Part shown: piece by piece, positions 50,290 to 59,068 of the stretch
Layout: each line of letters opens with the position of its first letter
Numbering within the stretch: position 1 is the first letter of the stretch
NCBI GenBank assembly: GCA_022712315.1
Contig: JALAGS010000235.1
Location: 1 to 64,000 of the forward strand
Direction of reading: 5' to 3'
Length of the DNA: 64,000 nucleotides
From: Sphingobacterium sp.
GTDB taxonomy: Bacteria > Bacteroidota > Bacteroidia > Sphingobacteriales > Sphingobacteriaceae
The notes under the pieces: model-generated
Database searches by the model: none
What the model saw: only the letters and a program-made list of their open reading frames with translations
Told to the model about the DNA's origin: nothing
Position numbers and translations under genes: made by a program

Positions 50290-52566
50290 ATGAAACAAAG
50301 ATTATGTATTTATCTGACAGTGATTTTTGCGATGCTAAGCCAGGCGGAAGCGCAGCAGGCAGACCTGGTAAAGTATGTGAATACGCTTCAGGGAACGGAT
50401 TCTGAATGGAGTCTGTCCTATGGAAACACCTACCCAACAGTGGGACTGCCTTTTGCGGTGCATTTCTTTTCGGCACAAACGGGGAAAAATGGAGATGGCT
50501 GGAAATATCAATACAAAGCAAACAGCATACGCGGATTTCAGCAGGTTCACCAATGCAGTCCCTGGATGGGCGATTATATGGTTTTTTCGTTGATGCCGGG
50601 CATTGGAAAGCTGGAGGTCAATGAGGAACGTCGCGCGTTATCCTTTAAACATGAAAATGAGATCGCTAAGCCGCATTATTATGCCGTGAATTTTGATAAC
50701 GGCATCAAGGCGGAACTGAGTCCAGTGGAAAGAGGGGCGCATATGCGCTTTAGCTTCCCGAAAAAGGAAAAAGCGTTCTTGCTGTTGGATGGCTTTTTGG
50801 GCGATAGCGAGATTAAGATAATTCCTGAAGAACGCAAGATTGTCGGGTATGTGCATAATGGGCGTTTTGTGCCCGGGCATATGAAAAATTATTTTGTGCT
50901 GACCTTCGATCAGGATTTTAAAGCTTACGGCACCTGGGAAAATGTCAAGGGCGCAATCCAGGCGGGACAGCACTATGATGCCGGGAAAGGCAAAGGTGGA
51001 TATCTGGAATTCCGCCCTGGGGCAAAAGTGGAAGTGAAGATTGGTTCATCCTATATCAGTCCGCAGCAGGCAGATCTTAATTTTAAACGCGAACTGGGCG
51101 GACACAATACTTTTGAGGTGAGTAAAAAGAAAGCTTTTGATACCTGGAATGCATTGCTGAACCGCGTGCGCGTAGAAGGGGGAACGGAAGCGGAGATGGC
51201 AACATTTTATTCCTGCATGTTCAGGGCCAATTTATTTTCACGTAAGTTCTATGAAATGGATCCGGAGGGCAATCCCTATTATTTCAGCCCTTATGATGGT
51301 AAGATTCATAAAGGGTACATGTTTACGGATAATGGTTTTTGGGATACTTTTCGTGGACAATTCCCCTTGAGTAATCTTTTGCATCCGGTCATGCAGGGGC
51401 GTTATATGCAGTCCTTGCTGGATGCGCAAAAGCAGGCCGGATTTTTTCCGACCTGGTCCAATCCTGGGATGTCGGGCGTGATGATCGGCAACCATGCTAT
51501 CTCGCTATTGGCAGATGCATGGGTGAAAGGGATCCGAACCTTCGATGCGGACAGTGCTCTGGCTGCCTATTATCATGAAGCAACCAATAAGGGAATGTGG
51601 GGTGGATCAAATGGACGCGAAGGGTGGAAAGCGTATTTTACCAAAGGGTATGTTCCTTATGGGGATATCCACGAAAGTACGGCAAAGACATTGGAATATG
51701 CCTACGATGACTTTTGTGCTTATCAGCTGGCAAAGGCTACGGGCAACAAATTTTATGAAAATATCTTTGCCCGACAGATGTATAACTATAGGAATGTATT
51801 TGATCCTGCTGTAAACTTTATGCGTGGCCGACTGGACAATGGGCAATGGCGTGAACCCTTTGATCCTGTAGAATGGGGCGGTCCTTTCACAGAAGCAAAT
51901 GCCTGGCAATATACCTGGTCGGTGATGCACGATGTGAATGGCTTGATCAACCTGATCGGTGGGGTGGATAAGTTTAATGCAAAACTGGATACGTTCTTCA
52001 CCATGGAGCAACGTGTCAACTACGGTAGCTATAAGCAGGAAATCCATGAAATGCGTGAAATGTTGTTGTCAAAAATGGGGCAGTATGCGCATGGCAACCA
52101 GCCGACGCAGCACGTCCCGTATTTGTATAATTTCAGCGGTCAACCCTGGAAAGCACAAAAATATGCTCGTATGGTGACATCGCGCCTTTATAATGCGACG
52201 GAAAAGGGGTATCCGGGTGATGAGGACCAAGGGCAGATGTCTTCCTGGTATGTTCTGAGTGCTATGGGGATCTATAGCGTCTGTCCCGGTACCGATGAAT
52301 ATGTGTTTGGGAGTCCAGTATTCAAAAAAGTGACCATCAGTCTCGATAATGGGAAAACATTTACCATCAAGGCGGATAACAATAGTCTGGAACACGTCTA
52401 TATTCAATCAGCTACACTCAATGGAGCAGCCTACGACAAAAATTTTATTCGTTATGAAGATCTGCTGAAAGGGGGCGAGCTTCATTTTGTCATGGGGGAT
52501 AAACCCAATTATGAAAGGGGGATTTCTACGGCTTCGAGGCCATTTTCCCTGAGTTCGATCGATTAG
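50290..52566 (+). CDS. GH92 glycosidase with Gln at the catalytic acid position
   Basis: A 758-residue GH92 enzyme with a signal peptide (MKQRLCIYLTVIFAMLSQAE). The family frame is clear: YVNTLQGTDSEWSLSYGNTY, GFWDTFRGQFPLSNLL, SGVMIGNHAISLLADAWVKG and GDEDQGQMSSWYVLSAMGIY with Asp644/Asp646 as base residues. The general-acid motif, normally HGNEPxHH, reads HGNQPTQH with Gln604. In the characterised GH92 enzyme that uncaps mannosyl-1-phospho-6-mannose, the acid is likewise Gln, because a phosphate leaving group needs no protonation. This enzyme is therefore predicted to be a mannosyl-phosphate mannosidase rather than an ordinary alpha-mannosidase. It closes the enzyme block and is followed by a hairpin at 52584-52610. 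Confidence 0.9.
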   Translation: MKQRLCIYLTVIFAMLSQAEAQQADLVKYVNTLQGTDSEWSLSYGNTYPTVGLPFAVHFFSAQTGKNGDGWKYQYKANSIRGFQQVHQCSPWMGDYMVFSLMPGIGKLEVNEERRALSFKHENEIAKPHYYAVNFDNGIKAELSPVERGAHMRFSFPKKEKAFLLLDGFLGDSEIKIIPEERKIVGYVHNGRFVPGHMKNYFVLTFDQDFKAYGTWENVKGAIQAGQHYDAGKGKGGYLEFRPGAKVEVKIGSSYISPQQADLNFKRELGGHNTFEVSKKKAFDTWNALLNRVRVEGGTEAEMATFYSCMFRANLFSRKFYEMDPEGNPYYFSPYDGKIHKGYMFTDNGFWDTFRGQFPLSNLLHPVMQGRYMQSLLDAQKQAGFFPTWSNPGMSGVMIGNHAISLLADAWVKGIRTFDADSALAAYYHEATNKGMWGGSNGREGWKAYFTKGYVPYGDIHESTAKTLEYAYDDFCAYQLAKATGNKFYENIFARQMYNYRNVFDPAVNFMRGRLDNGQWREPFDPVEWGGPFTEANAWQYTWSVMHDVNGLINLIGGVDKFNAKLDTFFTMEQRVNYGSYKQEIHEMREMLLSKMGQYAHGNQPTQHVPYLYNFSGQPWKAQKYARMVTSRLYNATEKGYPGDEDQGQMSSWYVLSAMGIYSVCPGTDEYVFGSPVFKKVTISLDNGKTFTIKADNNSLEHVYIQSATLNGAAYDKNFIRYEDLLKGGELHFVMGDKPNYERGISTASRPFSLSSID

Positions 52567-52583
52567 ATCTTTTGAAAAAATTA

Positions 52584-52610
52584 ATGTCAGCGGGCTAGGC
52601 TCGCTGACAT
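52584..52610 (+). terminator. Hairpin between the enzyme block and the SusD-SusC block
   Basis: ATGTCAGCG (52584-52592) and CGCTGACAT (52602-52610) form a perfect 9-bp stem with a 9-base loop, 18 bases after the GH92 stop. No T run follows, so it may act as a partial terminator or protect the 3' end of the upstream message. Confidence 0.5.
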
Positions 52611-52652
52611 CATGATAGCATAACCAATTATTTTACTGTTTTACAAAAAATT

Positions 52653-54380
52653 ATGAACAAAAGCCAATTGACATTTTGCGCACTGGCCTTCCTGGCCTTT
52701 GCGGCTTGTAGTAAACAGGGATTTTTAGATCAGACGCAATCATCAGACCTGAATGAAGAGGTCGTCTTTTCGGATAGTACCTATACCATCAACTTCCTGT
52801 CGGGAATATATGGTGATATCGGGTTTGCGACTTGGCCCAAGCGCTTTGGTGGGGGTGGGCTTGATGCCAGTACAGATGAAGCGGAAGGCGCTGGACTCGG
52901 CAGTATCAATACCTTCATCCAGTTTGCCACGGGTACCGTCAACTCCAATATTATCACCAATGATGCCTGGGCAACACCCTATACTAATATTCGTAGGGCA
53001 AATATTATGCTTAAAAACCTGCATAGGGCACGCTTTGGTAATAATATAAGGGTGCGGGTGAAGGCTGAAACACGATTTTTAAGAGCTTATTATTACTTTA
53101 TTTTATTGGAACATTATGGTGGTGTGCCACTGATGGGAGACAGTGTTTACGCAGCAAGTGATGTTATCCCAGCTAAGCGTAATACTTTCGATGAGTGTGT
53201 GAGCTATATTGCAGCTGAATGCGATGCTGCCGCGCAGGATCTCCCATGGGAACATGCCGGCGAAGACTATGGACGTATCAGTAAAGCAGCCTGTTATGGG
53301 TTGAAATCTCGCTTACTGCTTTATGCTGCGAGCCCGCTGTTCAATGGAAGCCCAGTGACAACAGCGGGAGCCTTGAAGGATGTTGTTGCCTATCCCGTTG
53401 TGGATGAAACACGCTGGCAGCGTGCCGAAGCGGCGGCAGCGCAGGTCATTGAATCGGGACATTACAGTTTGTATGTCAATAACGATCCCGAACCTGGGTA
53501 TGGCTTCTATCAGCTGTTTCAATTGCGCAAAAACTCAGAATATATACTCGCCAGAATGCAAGATTCCAACCGGGATCTTGAAGGTATCTGGAATCCGCCC
53601 ACTTTTGGCGTAAGCAACCCCGGCGCTTATCCGTATCTGGAAACGGTGGATGCTTTTGGGATGCGTAATGGTTTGCCTATTAACGATCCCAATGCTGGAT
53701 ACGATCCGAAAAACCCCTATAAAAACCGGGATCCCCGCTTAGCGAATACCGTAACCAGGGATCAGTCTCTGGTCTTCCACCGGGATGGATTGGCCCGGAG
53801 GCCGGTCAATATCTATATCGATAAGACCAATCCAAACAATGTGACTTCGGGGCAGGATGCCATTTACCGGGGCACGCCCACGGGGTATTATACCTATAAG
53901 ATGGTCAATCGGGATGTAGCCGCGGATTGGTTCAATACCTACACGCCGCGCTGTCTGCCGATTATCCGATATGCGGAAATTTTGTTGAACTATGCTGAAG
54001 CACGCAACGAATCGCTCGGAATCCCAGATCAGAAGGTCTATACAGCCGTGGAGGCTATCCGAGAAAGGGCAGGGTTGGATCCTTTTGTATTGCCGACTGG
54101 CCTAAACAAGGTCGCCATGCGTGAGATAATCCGAAATGAGCGACAAAAAGAACTGGCCTTTGAAGGACATCGTTTTTTTGACGTACGCCGTTGGAAGTTG
54201 GCTGAATCATTGGAAAATAAACAGCTGCATGGGACTGAACCCGTTCGTACAACAGCGGGAACAATCTACAATACCATCAACGTACGAAAACGTGTCTTTG
54301 ACAAACGCATGTACCTTTGGCCCATCCCGCAATCTGAAGTAGCGAAGTCCTTAGACTTGATTCAAAATCCAGGATATTAA
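52653..54380 (+). CDS. SusD/RagB-family surface lipoprotein, second of three
   Basis: A 575-residue SusD-like protein with lipoprotein signal LAFAAC and lipidation Cys19. Characteristic segments are ETRFLRAYYYFILLEHYGGV, LKSRLLLYAASPLFNG, IRYAEILLNYAEARNE and RNERQKELAFEGHRFFDVRR. It captures the glycan at the cell surface for a SusC partner. Unusually, no susC gene stands directly before it. The next SusC is three genes downstream, after the DUF5004 and DUF4961 lipoproteins. Confidence 0.93.
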   Translation: MNKSQLTFCALAFLAFAACSKQGFLDQTQSSDLNEEVVFSDSTYTINFLSGIYGDIGFATWPKRFGGGGLDASTDEAEGAGLGSINTFIQFATGTVNSNIITNDAWATPYTNIRRANIMLKNLHRARFGNNIRVRVKAETRFLRAYYYFILLEHYGGVPLMGDSVYAASDVIPAKRNTFDECVSYIAAECDAAAQDLPWEHAGEDYGRISKAACYGLKSRLLLYAASPLFNGSPVTTAGALKDVVAYPVVDETRWQRAEAAAAQVIESGHYSLYVNNDPEPGYGFYQLFQLRKNSEYILARMQDSNRDLEGIWNPPTFGVSNPGAYPYLETVDAFGMRNGLPINDPNAGYDPKNPYKNRDPRLANTVTRDQSLVFHRDGLARRPVNIYIDKTNPNNVTSGQDAIYRGTPTGYYTYKMVNRDVAADWFNTYTPRCLPIIRYAEILLNYAEARNESLGIPDQKVYTAVEAIRERAGLDPFVLPTGLNKVAMREIIRNERQKELAFEGHRFFDVRRWKLAESLENKQLHGTEPVRTTAGTIYNTINVRKRVFDKRMYLWPIPQSEVAKSLDLIQNPGY

Positions 54381-54393
54381 AAAAACTAAACGG

Positions 54394-54846
54394 ATGAAAA
54401 TATACAAGATACGCTCATGGTCCTTGATGCTGGCCCTATGTATGGGAATAAATTCCTGTAAGGATGAGCTGGGCAATATCCCCACTGAAGAGGCCGAAAA
54501 AGATATTACCGGAAAATGGCAAGTAACTCAGCTGACTCGAAACGGGGAAGACCTGAGTAAGCGTTTGAAATTGGAAGATTTTAAGATCGATTTCAATGCC
54601 GATGGAACCTATACCATAGCTGATAATCTACCTTTTGTGGTCAGCGGCTCGGGAAAGTACCGTCTGGATGATCCACAGTATCCCTTTAGTGTTGTGCTTA
54701 GCCCAACCGAGGGTAAAGAGGAGGTGGTCCTCAAATTCCAATTCCCTGTAGTCAAGGGCAAACGCCAGCTCAGCATAGTGATGAGCCTGGGTTGCAGCAG
54801 CAACACCTATCAATATGATTGTGAACGTTTAAACGGAGAAATATGA
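54394..54846 (+). CDS. DUF5004-type lipoprotein
   Basis: A 150-residue lipoprotein (signal ending NSC, Cys22) with a lipocalin-like beta pattern: ITGKWQVTQLTRNGEDLSKR, IDFNADGTYTIADN and GSGKYRLDDP. DUF5004 proteins accompany SusC/SusD pairs in Bacteroidota glycan loci and are presumed surface glycan-binding or accessory lipoproteins. It starts 13 bases after the SusD stop. Confidence 0.8.
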   Translation: MKIYKIRSWSLMLALCMGINSCKDELGNIPTEEAEKDITGKWQVTQLTRNGEDLSKRLKLEDFKIDFNADGTYTIADNLPFVVSGSGKYRLDDPQYPFSVVLSPTEGKEEVVLKFQFPVVKGKRQLSIVMSLGCSSNTYQYDCERLNGEI

Positions 54847-54928
54847 GATATCCAGGGTTGGAAAACACAAGCACCGACGAATTAATATGGATATTCCATG
54901 TGGCCTTTAAAGAACAAATTTTTTATAT

Positions 54929-55918
54929 ATGAAAAAGAACACACATTATTCGACATATATCTACTGGGCAATGGGGCTATTTTTGGCCATATTCTTAGCT
55001 CAATGCGGTCTTAAAGCCATCTCAGTAGCTGTGCCTACATCTGCAAAAGCAAATGAAAGGGTGACGTTCACGATGAAGTGCGGGGCCGAGCCCCGTATCC
55101 AGGGGGGAGGTAATTATAGCACCCAGCTAGTCGCGGGTATCATGGTACCCAAGGGATGGAATGCGCGTAAAAACCTGACCATGTCCTTTACCAGTCCAAA
55201 GGGAGATGGCACCATGCGTATTATTCCGGACAGCGAACTCGAACCTGTATCGGGACTGAGCTGGCATCAGGCCGCCAAGAAAATGTTCGGTATAGGCCCC
55301 AATCTGGTGGATGATATGGAATGGATTGTTTTTAGAAGTACACAGGCCTATTCCTTTGTCAATAACGAAGATATCGATTTTACGGTGAAGGCCGAATGTA
55401 ACGTGGGAGCCGAAAATATGTTGCTGTCTTTGGGATTCTATATCGGTTCTTCCATCGAAAATCTGCGTCCGGAGGATACAGATTATAAAAAGTTTACATT
55501 CTCAAATGCTTTCGAGGTAACCGATGGTGAGGGCGATCTGATCGATTTTATCAACCCACAGTTGGGTACGGTACAACCGGTCAAAAGTCTGGACAACGAT
55601 ATCATTACATTGACTTTTGATGGTGGGGTTACCAATACGGTGCTGGATCATGAGCCTGCCATCTATCTACATGTCAGGGCAATGGATGAGTCAGGAAAGC
55701 TTATTGCTGAAATCAGGAAACAGACAGCAGATACCAAACTGACGGACGTTGGTGGTAAAAAGTACCTTATTGATATCTGGCCACGTGGATTTTTTAAGGT
55801 CGATAAAGATGTACATATCGCCCGGCTGGAATATTTCTATACGGACATTACGGGAACCAAAAGTGTCGGTTATGGCAATACAGATGCGCCTTTTAAATAT
55901 ACCTTCCGCTGTGAGTGA
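54929..55918 (+). CDS. DUF4961-type lipoprotein, putative surface glycan-binding protein
   Basis: A 329-residue lipoprotein (signal ending LAQC, Cys26). The rest is beta-rich with PKGWNARKNLTMSFTSPKGD and AYSFVNNEDIDFTVKAECNV, typical of DUF4961. This family is found beside SusD and DUF5004 proteins and probably binds glycan at the surface. It lies 82 bases after the DUF5004 gene and 26 bases before a SusC gene, so all belong to one transport module. Confidence 0.8.
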   Translation: MKKNTHYSTYIYWAMGLFLAIFLAQCGLKAISVAVPTSAKANERVTFTMKCGAEPRIQGGGNYSTQLVAGIMVPKGWNARKNLTMSFTSPKGDGTMRIIPDSELEPVSGLSWHQAAKKMFGIGPNLVDDMEWIVFRSTQAYSFVNNEDIDFTVKAECNVGAENMLLSLGFYIGSSIENLRPEDTDYKKFTFSNAFEVTDGEGDLIDFINPQLGTVQPVKSLDNDIITLTFDGGVTNTVLDHEPAIYLHVRAMDESGKLIAEIRKQTADTKLTDVGGKKYLIDIWPRGFFKVDKDVHIARLEYFYTDITGTKSVGYGNTDAPFKYTFRCE

Positions 55919-55944
55919 TTGCTAACCTAATAAACGAATGACAA

Positions 55945-58900
55945 ATGTTTAACCATTATATAAAATTAAGTGTTGTCGGTGTATTGTTGGTGATTGCCGA
56001 TAAACAGACCGCGCAGGCCAGCTGGTATCCACGGCTCCGCGAGACAGCCTCAGGGAATGAGGAGCGGGCGATAGGGAAATTTCCGAAAATTGTGGATGAA
56101 TATGGTAAGCCGATTTCAGGTGCTAAGGTCTATGACGCCGGGCGGCAGCTTGTCGGTGAGACTGATGAAAATGGAGTTTTATCTTTGACAGACAATGCGA
56201 TACATGAAGCCCTGTGGGTGGAATATCCGGGATATTATAGAAGGAGGATAAAGGGAGGCGCCGAAAAATCGGTGTCGCTGGTGCCGGCCGTACTCCAGCA
56301 CGCAGACTCCTTGCATATTGGCTATGACAAAAAGAAAAGTTCGGAGCTCCTTGGAGCCGTTTCGGTAGTCTACAACAGTCAGATCAAAGATGTTCCAACA
56401 CCCTTGTATTTGAATGCGCTCACAGGCCGGTTGCCGGGGCTGTTTACGCAGGAAGTCAGCGGATTTCGGTCACCGAGCATGACCGCAATTACCGCTAATG
56501 ATCTGGCGGGATCTCTTCCCTCGGATGCCGTGAAATACCGTTCCAGCATCGGTGATAATACTGAAATCGGCTTCAACTTAAGGGGACAAAGTCCGGTGAC
56601 TATGATCGACGGTGTACAGCGGGATATCTATTCCATTGATCCCGAAAATATCGAATCGGTGACCGTGGTCAAAGATGCACTTTCCAGCATTTTATTGGGA
56701 CAACGGAGTTCCAGAGGGATATTGCAGGTAACGACGAAAAAGGGACAGGCAGGACCACCAAGGATCAGCTTTACAGCACAAACAGGAATTCAGCAATCGC
56801 TTAAAATGCCACAGCCATTGAACGCCTATCAGTATGCGTATCTCTATAACGAAGCATTGCTCAATGCAGGGCGCCAACCTGTGTATAGTTCGGACGATTT
56901 TAAGGCCTTTAGAGATGGAACCAATTCCTTGTTTTTCCCTGATGTCAATTGGTATGATGCTGTCGTGCGGGACAATAACCCGATCACCAAATATAACCTG
57001 GGTGTGAAGGGCGGAATCAAAAATGCACGTTATGCGCTTTCGCTAAGCTACCTGAACCAATCTGGTCTATTTAAATCGGATGATAAATTTGACTATGAGA
57101 CCAATGTACAGCATAAACGTTATCTCATCAATAGTGCCATTGATGTGGATGTAACTGATGACTTAACAATTGGACTACAGTTTTTTGGAAAGATACAGGA
57201 TGGCAGACAGCCGGGGGCAAAAACAGGAACGATCTTATCGACCTTGTACAATACACCGAATAACGCGTATCCAATTTTTAATCCCGACCAATCTTATGGT
57301 GGTTCCTCCGTGTACCGGAGCAATTTGTACCAGCTTGCGACGGGATCAGGTTATCTGTTGGACAATACGAGGGACCTGCTGGCTAATCTGGATTTTAATT
57401 ACAAGCTTGACAAATTTGTTCCCGGACTGTACGCAAAGGGTAAGCTAAATGTTTCATCAACCTCGTCGAGCCTCATTGACCGCAATCGCCAACAGCCGGT
57501 GTATGACTTAAGCTATAACGAGCAAAAAGAGCTCGTGTATGTACGGTATGGAACGATAGCCGACCAGCCTAATTCATTTGCGACCACATCGACAGCAAAT
57601 TTTTTCTATTTCCAGGGGGCACTGGGGTATGATAGACAACTGAGTGGGAAACATCGTGTCGGCGCCAAACTGTTTATGGACAGGCAAACGGCCAATTATC
57701 AGTTTGACTTACCTGCGATCTACACCAACTTTGCGGCGACAGCAAACTATGTCTATCAGGATAAGTACTTTGCTGAAGTAGCCTTAAATTATTCAGGATT
57801 CAATCGTTTTATGCCGGGAAACCAATATGGCCTGTTTTATGCTTTTGGGTTGGGCTGGGATATGCTGCAGGAAGACTTTCTAAAGGAAAAAGCGGATTGG
57901 CTTTCTCAACTGAAATGGCGCGCTACATTTGGGCGGACGGGAAATACCAACGAAGCCGCCCTAGGTTATTACAGCTGGCGAGCTTCTTATGGACAAGACG
58001 GAGCGAACGGCTATGATTTCGGCTCAGAATATGCTTACACCAATAGCCTGATCGAAAAAGGGCTTGCCAACATTGAAGGAACCTGGGAAAAGGGAAATAA
58101 ATTTAACATCGGTTTGGATGCTGCCTTTTGGCATTCAAGACTGAAATTGACAGCCGACTATTTTAGAGATACTTATTTTGACTTATTGCAACAGCGCGGA
58201 TCGACCATTGACTTGATCGGTATTGGGTATCCGAATGAAAATATTGGTAAAAACCGTTATGAGGGGCAGGAAATCACTTTGACCTATCAAAATAATTTCG
58301 GTGAGTTTAACTATTTCATTACCGCCAATGCCTCACGGATGAAGACCCAAGTGCTGTATATGAACGAGGTCTTTCAGCAATATAATTGGAACAGGCGCAC
58401 GGGGATGCCCATAGGCCAGACATTTGGTTACCGTGCGGATGGGCTAATCCAAACGCAGGAAGAAGCCGATAATGCACCTTTGTTATCGGGAAATAAGGTG
58501 TATCCTGGTGATGTAAAACTGGTGGACCTGAATGGAGACGGTATTATCAACCAGTACGATCAAACGGCCATTGGCAATACAAAACCACTCGTATATTTTG
58601 GCACTACCTTAGGATTCAATGTCGCAGGCTTTGATTTTAGTGTATTGCTTCAGGGGGTATTAAACCGTAGTTACCAACAAACGGATTATTCCTTTGGGAA
58701 TACTGGCGACGGACAGGGATTTGATTATATGCTGGGACGTTGGACACCGGAGACCGGTACTGCTGCAACTTATCCAAGGCTGACGCTGGGACCCGATCCG
58801 ACCAATACACAAAATATTTCGAGCTACTGGACCCGTTCCGGCGAATATCTTCGGGTAAGGAATCTGGATGTCGGCTATACATTGCCCTTCAATTGGACAA

Positions 58901-59052
58901 AGCGCGCAAAGCTATCTTCGGTACGCGTCTTTGCAAACGCACAAAACCTGTTCACTTTTACCCCCTATGGCCGCTTGGATCCAGAAATCTCATCAGGTAC
59001 AGCCTATCCAGCACAGCGGATCATAAGCTTTGGTGTAAACGTGAAATTATAA
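55945..59052 (+). CDS. SusC/RagA-family TonB-linked outer membrane protein, second of three
   Basis: A 1035-residue transporter. A signal segment (KLSVVGVLLVIADKQTAQAS) precedes a carboxypeptidase-regulatory-like domain (VDEYGKPISGAKVYDAGRQL) and the plug (NLRGQSPVTMIDGVQRDIYS, ENIESVTVVKDALSSILLGQ). The barrel ends in ISFGVNVKL. The TonB box is not obvious: the segment before the plug (SSELLGAVSVVYNSQIKD) differs from the usual DEVVVVGYG. The sigma/anti-sigma signalling type is unlikely, as no STN domain is seen. The SusD gene 16 bases downstream is its probable partner. Confidence 0.92.
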   Translation: MFNHYIKLSVVGVLLVIADKQTAQASWYPRLRETASGNEERAIGKFPKIVDEYGKPISGAKVYDAGRQLVGETDENGVLSLTDNAIHEALWVEYPGYYRRRIKGGAEKSVSLVPAVLQHADSLHIGYDKKKSSELLGAVSVVYNSQIKDVPTPLYLNALTGRLPGLFTQEVSGFRSPSMTAITANDLAGSLPSDAVKYRSSIGDNTEIGFNLRGQSPVTMIDGVQRDIYSIDPENIESVTVVKDALSSILLGQRSSRGILQVTTKKGQAGPPRISFTAQTGIQQSLKMPQPLNAYQYAYLYNEALLNAGRQPVYSSDDFKAFRDGTNSLFFPDVNWYDAVVRDNNPITKYNLGVKGGIKNARYALSLSYLNQSGLFKSDDKFDYETNVQHKRYLINSAIDVDVTDDLTIGLQFFGKIQDGRQPGAKTGTILSTLYNTPNNAYPIFNPDQSYGGSSVYRSNLYQLATGSGYLLDNTRDLLANLDFNYKLDKFVPGLYAKGKLNVSSTSSSLIDRNRQQPVYDLSYNEQKELVYVRYGTIADQPNSFATTSTANFFYFQGALGYDRQLSGKHRVGAKLFMDRQTANYQFDLPAIYTNFAATANYVYQDKYFAEVALNYSGFNRFMPGNQYGLFYAFGLGWDMLQEDFLKEKADWLSQLKWRATFGRTGNTNEAALGYYSWRASYGQDGANGYDFGSEYAYTNSLIEKGLANIEGTWEKGNKFNIGLDAAFWHSRLKLTADYFRDTYFDLLQQRGSTIDLIGIGYPNENIGKNRYEGQEITLTYQNNFGEFNYFITANASRMKTQVLYMNEVFQQYNWNRRTGMPIGQTFGYRADGLIQTQEEADNAPLLSGNKVYPGDVKLVDLNGDGIINQYDQTAIGNTKPLVYFGTTLGFNVAGFDFSVLLQGVLNRSYQQTDYSFGNTGDGQGFDYMLGRWTPETGTAATYPRLTLGPDPTNTQNISSYWTRSGEYLRVRNLDVGYTLPFNWTKRAKLSSVRVFANAQNLFTFTPYGRLDPEISSGTAYPAQRIISFGVNVKL

Positions 59053-59068
59053 ACCTTAGAAATCGACA

